DNA of 12,031 nucleotides, from contig CAZHHM010000032.1 in assembly GCA_964532225.1 (NCBI GenBank), positions 1 through 12,031 on the forward strand. The letters are read 5' to 3'. Shown here piece after piece: positions 5,730-12,031 of the stretch. The stretch is from CAZHHM01 sp964532225. Its GTDB lineage: Bacteria; Margulisbacteria; WOR-1; JAKLHX01. The position numbers and the translations under genes are program-made. Every line of letters begins with the position of its first letter. Position 1 is the first letter of the stretch. Under the pieces are notes generated by a model. The model was given only the letters and a program-made list of their open reading frames with translations. It did no database searches and was not told the DNA's origin.

Positions 5730-8444
5730 TCAGCCCTTGGCCTGCCCCCAGCTATCCCCCACCCCGACATCCACCTTAACAGGGACCGAAAGCTCAATTG
5801 CTGCCGGCATTAAGGACAAAACAAACTCCTTTATCTGGGGTATCTCATTCTCGACGCAGTCAAACACAAGCTCGTCGTGTATCTGCATTATCATGTGAGA
5901 TCTCAATTCGCGCGATATGATCTCTTTTGAAATATTTATCATCGCCATCTTTATCATGTCAGCGGCTGTCCCCTGGATGACGGTATTCACCGCCGCTCGC
6001 TCATCACCCGCCCTTTCGTTCATGTTAGAGCCGAGTATGTTCCTGAGGTACCGCCTTCTGCCGAGCATGGTCGAGACATATCCGTCCTTCCTCGCCTGTT
6101 CCACTACCCCGTGAGTGAACTGTTTTATCTTTGGGAAACGTTCAAAGTACCTGCGGATGAAGTCTTCTGCATCCTTTCGCTTTATCCCAAGTGTCTTTGA
6201 GAGCTTGACCGGGCCCATCCCGTAGATTATCCCGAAGTTGATGGTCTTTGCCGCATTCCTCATATCTTTTGTCACGTCCGCTTGTCGGACGCCGTAGAGC
6301 TCCGCGGCCACGGCGCTATGGATATCGGCGTCCTTTCTGAACTCCTCGGTAAGCACCGGGTCCCCTGAGAAATGTGCAAGTATCCTAAGCTCTATCTGCG
6401 AATAGTCGGCACACAGTATTTTCCCGCCTTTACGTGAAGGCACAAAAGCGTCTCTGATCAGCTTGCCTTCGCCGGACCTTATCGGTATGTTCTGCAGGTT
6501 AGGGTTGCTGCTGGACAGCCTTCCTGTCGCCGCGATGAACTGGTTGAACGAAGTGTGGACCATGCCTGTCACATGGCTTACCATGCCGGGAAGCGCCTCA
6601 ACATAGGTCGAAAGAAGCTTGGCCAGCTGTCTGTATTCAAGCAGAAGCCTGGCGATCTCGAAATCGTCCGCCAGCGATTCAAGAACGCTTGAATCGGTAG
6701 AATGTCCGGATTTTGTCTTCTTTCCTGACGGCAGCATAAGCTTATTGAAAAGGATATCCGACAGTTTCTTGGTGGAATTGATGTTGAACTGTTCACCGGC
6801 AATAATATGTATCTGTTCCTCAAGAAAAGAGACCCTCTCCTTTAGCTTTGCCCCTATCTCAGACAGTTTGTCCGTATCGATCTTTACCCCGCAGGTCTCC
6901 ATTGCCATAAGGACCTTAAGAAGGGGCATTTCCACCTCTTTGAAGAGTTGCTCAAGCCTCTTGTCTTCGGATAATGACGCTCCGAGCTTCTTGAACAGTC
7001 TGAACGTCATGTCCGCATCGGCGCATGAATAGTCGCTCAGGCTCTCGACAGGCACGTCCTTTATCGTACGTCCCCTCGCCGGTCCCAACAGTTCGGAATA
7101 CTCTGTCATCTCAGCACCGAAATGCCTCCTTGCCAGGGCTTTTAATCCGAACTGCGATTCAGGGTCAAGTACATAAGCGGCAATGAGAGTATCGAATATC
7201 GGGCCTTCTGTCCTTATCCCTTTGGCCTGCAGCATTTCAGAGTCGAACTTGAGGTTGTGGGCTACCTTTAAGATGTTCCGGTCATCGAATACTCTTGCCA
7301 GTGCCGACCTTTCCTCCTGTCCCATTTTGGTCCAAGGGACGAAGAAGGCCTGTTTTTCCTGCATTGAGAACGATATGCCGACGATCTCGGCAGTGAGGGG
7401 ATCAAGCGAGGTCGTCTCGGTATCAAAAGCGAACGCAGTACATGTTGAAAGCCTGCCTATAAGGCCGGAGATCTCTTTGCCATCCTCAAGGAGACGATAG
7501 TCGACATCTATCTCCTTCTTTGCTTGCGGCGCCTCTTCCGCGTTTTGTTGCCTAAGCGGCATCGAACTCTGAGAGTATTTTTTTACCAGGCTCCTGAAAT
7601 CGTACTTTTCCAGTACCGGCATCAGCCGGCCCCAGTCTATCCCCTTGAACTCAAGCGCCTTTATATCAACAGCTACCGGCACATCGGTTATGACAGTAGC
7701 AAGATGTTTTGACAGTTTTGCGATGGCCGCGTTCTGCATTACCTTCTCACGCAGCTTAGGGTTATCTATCATCTCGGCTTTGGAGAGAATGTCTTCAAGA
7801 CCTCCGAACTTGCCGATAAGCGATATGGCGGTCTTTTCACCTATCCCGGGGATGCCGGGGATGTTGTCCGATTGATCTCCTGCCAGGGCTTTGTAATCGG
7901 TGATATGCTCAGGACCTACCCCCATCTTCTCTATTACCTGCTCAGGCCCGTACTCAACGGTATCGGAGATGCCTTTAAGTGTTGCCATCACTTTGATCTT
8001 GTCGGAAACTAGCTGGAAAGCGTCCTTGTCACCCGTGTAGATATATGTTCGGAGCCCCTGTTTTTCTGCCGTCCTTGCAAGTGTCGCAATTATGTCGTCC
8101 GCCTCGAATCCTTCTGCGTCAAGATGCCTTACCCCGAACGCATCTGCGATATCTTTGGATAAAGGGAGCTGTTCCTTGAGAGAATCCGGGGCTTTCTGCC
8201 TTTTGGCCTTGTACTCCTTGAACTCTTTGTGCCTGAAAGTAGGCCCTCCCCTGTCGAATGCCACAGCGATGTAATCCGGTTTTTTGTCAAGGATCTTGAG
8301 GAGCATGTTAGTGAACCCGTAAAGGGCGTTAGTTGTCACTCCCTGCGGGCTTTTCATGGTATCAGGAAGCGCGTAGTACGCCTTGTAGATGAGGCTGTTG
8401 CCGTCGATCAGAAAGAGCTTCGGAGCTTTGTTCTCTTTATCCAA
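5730..8444 (-). CDS. polA: DNA polymerase I, with 5' nuclease, proofreading and polymerase domains
   Basis: Removes RNA primers and fills gaps in lagging-strand synthesis and excision repair. All three domains look intact in 904 residues (E. coli has 928). The 5' nuclease (about 8-290) has LIDGNS with Asp14, FDR at 63-65, EADD at 114-117, TGDKD at 137-141 and GDQSDNIPGIPGIG. The 3'-5' exonuclease (about 315-495) keeps DTET at 341-344, NLKFD ending at Asp401, and YSCAD with Asp476, so proofreading should be active. Polymerase motifs are DYSQIE (680-685), RNAAKTINFGIIYG (729-742, with Phe737 at the nucleotide-discriminating site) and HDE (856-858). The start is TTG at 8444, overlapping the end of tsf by 8 bp. 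No ATG or GTG lies upstream before an in-frame stop at 8472-8474, and the next internal Met would cut into the nuclease core. No clear ribosome binding site is visible, so translation is probably coupled to tsf. Confidence 0.97.
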   Translation of the reverse strand: MDKENKAPKLFLIDGNSLIYKAYYALPDTMKSPQGVTTNALYGFTNMLLKILDKKPDYIAVAFDRGGPTFRHKEFKEYKAKRQKAPDSLKEQLPLSKDIADAFGVRHLDAEGFEADDIIATLARTAEKQGLRTYIYTGDKDAFQLVSDKIKVMATLKGISDTVEYGPEQVIEKMGVGPEHITDYKALAGDQSDNIPGIPGIGEKTAISLIGKFGGLEDILSKAEMIDNPKLREKVMQNAAIAKLSKHLATVITDVPVAVDIKALEFKGIDWGRLMPVLEKYDFRSLVKKYSQSSMPLRQQNAEEAPQAKKEIDVDYRLLEDGKEISGLIGRLSTCTAFAFDTETTSLDPLTAEIVGISFSMQEKQAFFVPWTKMGQEERSALARVFDDRNILKVAHNLKFDSEMLQAKGIRTEGPIFDTLIAAYVLDPESQFGLKALARRHFGAEMTEYSELLGPARGRTIKDVPVESLSDYSCADADMTFRLFKKLGASLSEDKRLEQLFKEVEMPLLKVLMAMETCGVKIDTDKLSEIGAKLKERVSFLEEQIHIIAGEQFNINSTKKLSDILFNKLMLPSGKKTKSGHSTDSSVLESLADDFEIARLLLEYRQLAKLLSTYVEALPGMVSHVTGMVHTSFNQFIAATGRLSSSNPNLQNIPIRSGEGKLIRDAFVPSRKGGKILCADYSQIELRILAHFSGDPVLTEEFRKDADIHSAVAAELYGVRQADVTKDMRNAAKTINFGIIYGMGPVKLSKTLGIKRKDAEDFIRRYFERFPKIKQFTHGVVEQARKDGYVSTMLGRRRYLRNILGSNMNERAGDERAAVNTVIQGTAADMIKMAMINISKEIISRELRSHMIMQIHDELVFDCVENEIPQIKEFVLSLMPAAIELSVPVKVDVGVGDSWGQAKG

Positions 8445-9027
8445 TTTGATATCTGGTAAAGCGCCTGACCACTATGTTCTCGCCGAACTTAGCAATGTTC
8501 TCTTTTACCAGGTCGATGATCTTCTTTTCCGGGGCCTTTACAAATGGCTGCTCAAGCAGGCACATCTCGGCATAGAACTTGTCCAGCCTGCCTTCGACCA
8601 TCTTTTCGATGATCTTCTCGGGCTTCTTCTCTGCCCTTGCCTGTTCCCTGAGGATATCCTTTTCCTTTTCGAGCACTTCAGCCGGCACCTCTTCCCTTGC
8701 TATGTACTGGGGGTTCATGGCGGCAGCGTGCATCGCGATATCTTTCGCGAGAGATACGAAATCCGGGTTCTTTGCCACGAAATCGGTTTCGCAGTTGAGC
8801 TCGATCATGACGCCAAGCTTTGAGTTAAGGTGTATGTATGACTCTATTACGCCCTGTGATGCTACTCTGCTGGCCTTTTTCTCGGCAGAGGCAAGGCCTT
8901 TTTTCCTGAGGATCTCGGAGGCTTTCTCCATATCGCCCTGGGTCTCTTCAAGGGCCCGTTTGCACTCCATCATCCCGCAGCTCGTTTTTTCGCGCAGTTC
9001 TCTCACCATTTCGGATGTAATAGCCAT
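8437..9027 (-). CDS. tsf: Elongation factor Ts, short form
   Basis: Nucleotide exchange factor that releases GDP from EF-Tu in the cytoplasm. The N-terminal UBA-like domain carries LREKTSCGMMECKRAL (11-26), and the core has ELNCETDFVA (76-85); its TDFV segment is the part that contacts EF-Tu. At 196 residues it belongs to the short class, about the length of the Thermus protein, and lacks the coiled-coil and second core half of the 283-residue E. coli protein. AAGGAG at 9034-9039 (minus strand) lies 6 bp before the ATG. It follows rpsB by 15 bp and overlaps the polA start by 8 bp, so rpsB, tsf and polA should share a transcript. The usual next genes in many bacteria, pyrH and frr, are absent here. 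Confidence 0.97.
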   Translation of the reverse strand: MAITSEMVRELREKTSCGMMECKRALEETQGDMEKASEILRKKGLASAEKKASRVASQGVIESYIHLNSKLGVMIELNCETDFVAKNPDFVSLAKDIAMHAAAMNPQYIAREEVPAEVLEKEKDILREQARAEKKPEKIIEKMVEGRLDKFYAEMCLLEQPFVKAPEKKIIDLVKENIAKFGENIVVRRFTRYQIG

Positions 9028-9042
9028 TTCCCGCTCCTTGTG

Positions 9043-9864
9043 TTAGTTTTCGGTTTCTTTTTCAGGCAGGATGTCTTCCGGCACCAGCTCGAGAGCTTCT
9101 TCTTCTTTTTCGAGCTCGGTCACGGCAAGCAGTTCCTCCGGGGTCTCGTCGATGGTTATCTCAAGTCCCTGTCCGGGGTGCGATATCTGCCTTCCGTCAA
9201 GCACGGCATCGGCGATTATCGAGCATATCAGCTTTACCGACCTGATGGCATCATCGTTGGCAGGTATAGGCCAGTCGATCTCGTCGGGATCGGCGTTCGT
9301 ATCAACAATGCCTACTACCGGGATACCGAGTTTCTTGGCTTCTTTTACAGCGATCTCTTCTTTCTTGGTGTCGACCACGAACAGCATTGAAGGAAGGCCG
9401 GTCATCTCCCTTATCCCGCCTAAGGCTTTCAGGAGCTTTGCCTTCTCTTTCAGCAGGTTAGAGACCTCTTTTTTGGGAAGCTTCTCGAATATGCCCGTAG
9501 CTTCCATCTTCTCGATCTCTTTCATCCTGGCGATGTTCTTTCTCAGTGTCTTGAAGTTGGTCAGCGTTCCCCCAAGCCATCTCTGGTTGACATAGAACAT
9601 GCCGCACCTTTTAGCCTCGAGCTCGATGGCTTCCTGGGCCTGTTTCTTTGTTCCGACAAAGAGCACCGTGCCTTTGTTGAGCACGGAATCCTTGACGTAT
9701 TGGTATGCTTTTTCGATGAGCGGTATGGACTTATGCAGGTCGATCACATGTATGTCGTTCCTGGAAGAGTAGATATACTGCTTCATCTTCGGGTTCCAGA
9801 ATTTCCTCTGGTGACCAAAATGGACCCCGGCCTCGAGCAACTGTCTCATCGTTATTACTGGCAA
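9043..9864 (-). CDS. rpsB: 30S ribosomal protein S2
   Basis: Component of the small ribosomal subunit, needed for S1 binding in organisms that have S1. Family motifs are GVHFGHQ (13-19), WNPKM (23-27), RWLGGTLTNF (95-104) and DTNADPDEIDWPIPANDDA (188-206). The C-terminal tail (about 238-273) is strongly acidic and Glu-rich, making the protein slightly longer (273 residues) than many S2 proteins. The start is TTG at 9864: AAGGAGGT at 9871-9878 lies 6 bp upstream, whereas the in-frame ATG at 9849 would be 21 bp away. The TTG start also gives the usual N-terminus, a short hydrophobic run before MRQLLEAG. The promoter lies in the end of trxB, leaving a leader of only about 20 bases. Confidence 0.97.
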   Translation of the reverse strand: MPVITMRQLLEAGVHFGHQRKFWNPKMKQYIYSSRNDIHVIDLHKSIPLIEKAYQYVKDSVLNKGTVLFVGTKKQAQEAIELEAKRCGMFYVNQRWLGGTLTNFKTLRKNIARMKEIEKMEATGIFEKLPKKEVSNLLKEKAKLLKALGGIREMTGLPSMLFVVDTKKEEIAVKEAKKLGIPVVGIVDTNADPDEIDWPIPANDDAIRSVKLICSIIADAVLDGRQISHPGQGLEITIDETPEELLAVTELEKEEEALELVPEDILPEKETEN

Positions 9865-9870
9865 ATTCTT

Positions 9871-9878
9871 ACCTCCTT
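9871..9878 (-). promoter_or_regulatory. Ribosome binding site fixing the TTG start of rpsB
   Basis: On the minus strand this reads AAGGAGGT, a full anti-Shine-Dalgarno match. Its 6-bp spacing to TTG at 9864 selects that codon over the ATG at 9849. Confidence 0.85.
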
Positions 9879-9888
9879 GGTTATAAAA

Positions 9889-9918
9889 ATTATAGCATGT
9901 TCTCCAGATATTTTCGAG
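9889..9918 (-). promoter_or_regulatory. Extended -10 promoter for rpsB-tsf-polA inside the end of trxB
   Basis: On the minus strand the -10 hexamer is a perfect TATAAT (9894-9889), preceded by TGC, giving an extended -10 (TGNTATAAT). A weak -35, TCGAAA (9918-9913), matches four of six positions at 18-bp spacing. The -10 overlaps the last sense codon and the TAA stop of trxB. Transcription would start near 9882, giving a leader of about 18-20 bases that is mostly the ribosome binding site. Confidence 0.7.
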
Positions 9919-10864
9919 CGGAGTCCGCGGCTATGGCGCCATCCGAGATAGCAGTCGCTATCTGGCGCAGGTTCTTCTTGCAGACATCTCCGGCGGCGAA
10001 TACGCCCTCTACTGATGTCCTCATCCTGTCATCAACGATCACAGACCCGTCCTCGTCTGTGTTAAGTGTGTCCTTGAACAGGGCCGTGTTCGGGCTTTCA
10101 CCTATATATATGAATACACCGTCCATCGGGACCGTAGACTTTTCTCCTGTCTTCACGTTGCGGACCTCGATCGATTCGACCTTGGCCGAACCGTTTATCC
10201 TGTCAACAACACTGTCCCAGTAGAAACGGACCTTTGGGTCTTCCATTGCCCTGTCACCGAGGACCTTTTCGGCCCTGAGCTTGTCCCTGCGGTGGACGAC
10301 CGATACCGTTTTCCCGAACCGGGTGAGGAACAAAGCCTCCTGGACCGCGCTGTTCCCCCCGCCTATCACAGCTATCTCCTTGTCCCTGTAGAAAGCTCCG
10401 TCGCAGGTAGCACAATAGGACACGCCCCTGCCTCTTAGTTCCTTCTCCCCCGGGATGCCGATCTTCTTGGGTTCCGTGCCGGTACACAATATCAATGTCC
10501 TTCCGGCATACTTCCTGTCGTCGACAACAACATGCTTCAGTTTTCCGCCAAGGTCTATAGATGACACATCGCCCCAGACTATCTCAACCCCGAACCTTTT
10601 TGCCTGGTCCTCGAACCTTGCGGCAAGCTCGGTCCCTGATATACCCGAAGGGAAGCCCGGATAGTTCTCGATATGCGAACAGAGAGAGACCTGCCCTCCC
10701 AGAAGCGCCCTTTCGATGACAAGCGTCTTCATTCCGGACCTGCCGCAATATAGTCCTGCGGTAAGACCCGCAGGCCCGCCGCCGATTATCACCGCGTCAA
10801 AAGGAGATTCCTTGTCCCTGATTATCTCTTCGAGCCTGGCCTTGGTCTCGGCTGATGTAGTCAT
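9890..10864 (-). CDS. trxB: Thioredoxin reductase (NADPH, low molecular weight type)
   Basis: FAD enzyme that passes electrons from NADPH to thioredoxin in the cytoplasm. Counting from the ATG at 10864: FAD-binding GGGPAG at 28-33, the redox-active CATC at 151-154, the NADPH-domain GGGNSA at 168-173, HRR at 191-193 (the Arg pair typical of NADPH preference) and the second FAD motif FAAGD near 290. At 324 residues the length is normal, with about 20 extra residues before the first strand. GTG at 10867 is also in frame, but AGGGAGGT at 10871-10878 lies 6 bp from the ATG and only 3 bp from GTG, so ATG is preferred. The ATG overlaps the lptC stop as TGATG, which implies translational coupling. 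A ferredoxin-type reductase is possible, but the CATC and HRR motifs favour TrxB. Confidence 0.93.
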   Translation of the reverse strand: MTTSAETKARLEEIIRDKESPFDAVIIGGGPAGLTAGLYCGRSGMKTLVIERALLGGQVSLCSHIENYPGFPSGISGTELAARFEDQAKRFGVEIVWGDVSSIDLGGKLKHVVVDDRKYAGRTLILCTGTEPKKIGIPGEKELRGRGVSYCATCDGAFYRDKEIAVIGGGNSAVQEALFLTRFGKTVSVVHRRDKLRAEKVLGDRAMEDPKVRFYWDSVVDRINGSAKVESIEVRNVKTGEKSTVPMDGVFIYIGESPNTALFKDTLNTDEDGSVIVDDRMRTSVEGVFAAGDVCKKNLRQIATAISDGAIAADSARKYLENML

Positions 10865-11793
10865 CACTTGACCTCCCTGCTTATTACTTCGTCGTCTATG
10901 AACACTTTCGACCGGCCTTCTACCGACATTTTGTTGTTCCTGAGGTCAAGCTTAAGAGTATTGCCGGAAAGCTTGCTGTCCTCTTTTTCGGCCTTTGCGT
11001 TCCCGGACAGGGTCACGGTCTCGGTCCTGGTATTATAGGTCGCGTTTTCTGCAGAGGCGCCTGTATCCCTGAACTTTATCCTGACATTTTTTGATGCCCC
11101 TATAGAGTAGCTCCTCTTGTCAAATGAGATCACTCCCGAAAGGATCGAGAGCTCCCCTGAACGCGCGGATGCCGTTCCGGAGGCCATAACTGTCCCACTC
11201 CTTCCGTCCACCAAGAACCTGTCGGCCTTTACGTCGATCGTCCTGCCGGAAGACGATACTGTTGCCCCTGCCTTTCCGGAGAATTCTATAGTATCAAGAC
11301 CGGCGTCAGCATTAAGGATATCGGCCCGCAGCCTTGAACCGGACTGCTCAAAGAAGACCTCGCCCTCGGAAGATATCCTTTGCGAATCAAGCGACCATCT
11401 TACCCGTGGCGCCTTGAACTTCATGTCCTTTTCAAAACCGATGATGTCATCGATGACTATCTCTTTCTTGTTCATGTCCCAATCGACCCGAGGAGAGATG
11501 AACTTCATTGAAGGTATATTCCTCTTAAAGAAAGTGCCGTTGACGTCCTTAAGCTCCGCCATGCCCTTATCTTTATTTACCTGTGAGGTCAGGGCCTTTA
11601 TCTCCCAGTACTTGACGCCCCTTACAATCTCTGAAAAAGTGACCCCTTTGATATACAGATCGGACCTTTTCTTCTGCTCTTCAAGCTGTCTCTCGATCTT
11701 AAGGGACACATCTTCTTTCGGAGCGAATACAGCCCAGAAGAATATCCCGGAGATAAAAGAGACCATGATGATGAATGAGATGGTTCGGAACAT
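10864..11793 (-). CDS. lptC: LptC-like LPS transport protein with a C-terminal LptA/OstA-type domain
   Basis: Predicted inner-membrane-anchored periplasmic protein of the lipopolysaccharide transport bridge. Residues 5-23 form one hydrophobic anchor, and the rest should be periplasmic. Residues about 45-165 fit the LptC pattern (IKGVTFSEI, WEIKALTSQV, MAELKDVNGTFF, then repeated short strands). Residues about 185-298 have the OstA/LptA pattern of repeating beta strands, clearest in VTLSGNAKAEKEDSKLSG and LKLDLRNNKMSVEG. At 309 residues it is much longer than E. coli LptC (191), which fits an LptC-LptA fusion. The ATG at 11793 follows the TGA of the upstream TPR gene by 3 bp with no good ribosome binding site, so coupling is likely. 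The stop overlaps the trxB start. Both domains are assigned by eye from pattern, so the fusion call is moderately certain and the envelope role more so. Confidence 0.8.
   Translation of the reverse strand: MFRTISFIIMVSFISGIFFWAVFAPKEDVSLKIERQLEEQKKRSDLYIKGVTFSEIVRGVKYWEIKALTSQVNKDKGMAELKDVNGTFFKRNIPSMKFISPRVDWDMNKKEIVIDDIIGFEKDMKFKAPRVRWSLDSQRISSEGEVFFEQSGSRLRADILNADAGLDTIEFSGKAGATVSSSGRTIDVKADRFLVDGRSGTVMASGTASARSGELSILSGVISFDKRSYSIGASKNVRIKFRDTGASAENATYNTRTETVTLSGNAKAEKEDSKLSGNTLKLDLRNNKMSVEGRSKVFIDDEVISREVK
10871..10878 (-). promoter_or_regulatory. Ribosome binding site deciding the trxB start
   Basis: AGGGAGGT on the minus strand, inside the end of the lptC-like gene. The spacing favours the ATG at 10864 (6 bp) over the GTG at 10867 (3 bp). 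Confidence 0.7.
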
Positions 11794-11796
11794 ATG

Positions 11797-12031
11797 TCAG
11801 AATCCGAGGGCTTTTAGTCTCAACGCTTCAAGCGTTTCCATGTTGCCCTGCCACGGCATGTTCAGCTTGTAGTAGCCTTGGCCCAGACCTAGATGGAAAG
11901 CGGCTACATTTGAATCTATCTTGATGGCCTTTTTCATGCTGGCCACGGCTTCGTTCCATTTTCCGTCCTCGGCAAGTATTATCGCTATGTAGCCGTGAGG
12001 CCAAGGGCTTTTAGGGTCTATTACAGCTATG
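11797..12031 (-). CDS. TPR-like repeat protein, C-terminal end (partial)
   Basis: An open frame enters at the window edge and ends in TGA at 11799-11797. The visible 77 residues include a helix pair reading GKWNEAVASMKKAIKIDSN followed by VAAFHLGLGQGYYKLN, which fits the tetratricopeptide pattern (small residue, aromatic, Ala and the Ile-Asp-Ser-Asn turn). The first codon seen is ATA, so the start lies outside the window. It ends 3 bp before the LptC-like gene and is probably in the same transcript. TPR proteins are usually scaffolds for protein contacts; the partner cannot be told from this fragment. Confidence 0.75.
   Translation of the reverse strand, partial: IAVIDPKSPWPHGYIAIILAEDGKWNEAVASMKKAIKIDSNVAAFHLGLGQGYYKLNMPWQGNMETLEALRLKALGF

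Noticed and set aside
8579..9595. Long plus-strand open frames opposite tsf and rpsB
   Set aside because: They are shadows of highly conserved genes, rich in Ser and Phe, with no start signals.
11117..11872. 251-codon plus-strand open frame opposite the LptC-like gene
   Set aside because: Its Ser-rich translation has no recognisable pattern, and it runs across the junction of two well-supported minus-strand genes.

Overview
The window looks like chromosomal DNA from a diderm bacterium. It carries core housekeeping genes (tadA, polA, tsf, rpsB, trxB) and a membrane-anchored LptC/OstA-type protein, which points to lipopolysaccharide transport and so an outer membrane. Strong Shine-Dalgarno sites (AGGAGG type) and TTG starts are common. 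Nothing fixes the phylum. The order rpsB-tsf-polA and three unrecognised large proteins suggest a poorly sampled lineage; a candidate phylum would fit, but that is a guess.

Layout. Plus strand, left side: tadA (57-503). Its stop codon lies at the edge of a 14-bp tandem repeat (502-622), followed by a patch of inverted repeats that resembles a degraded dispersed element. Then come three large unrecognised genes, here called A (802-1761), B (1771-3687) and C (3820-5670). A and B are spaced like an operon. B ends in a strong intrinsic terminator. C restarts after 132 bp and is followed by a second terminator-like hairpin. Minus strand, right side, reading leftward: the C-terminal end of a TPR-like gene (enters at 12031), an lptC-ostA fusion gene, trxB, then a promoter inside the end of trxB, then rpsB, tsf and polA. 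polA converges on C at about 5671-5729.

How the parts work together. The minus-strand genes are tightly packed: a 3-bp gap, a TGATG stop/start overlap, a 15-bp gap, and an 8-bp overlap. The TPR-lptC-trxB set is probably one envelope-related transcript that reads into rpsB-tsf-polA. The latter also has its own extended -10 promoter.

The most novel part is A-B-C. B and C are diverged paralogues with the same layout: a small N-terminal domain, a long Asn/Asp-rich repetitive region that looks like a beta-solenoid, a compact domain, a low-complexity linker and a short Arg/aromatic C-terminal tail. None of A, B or C has a Sec signal peptide. The regions upstream of A and C share a gapless promoter-like element at almost the same distance from the start codon (66 and 64 bp), which suggests co-regulation. 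They may form an uncharacterised, co-regulated and possibly exported set; this rests on layout and pattern, not on a recognised family.
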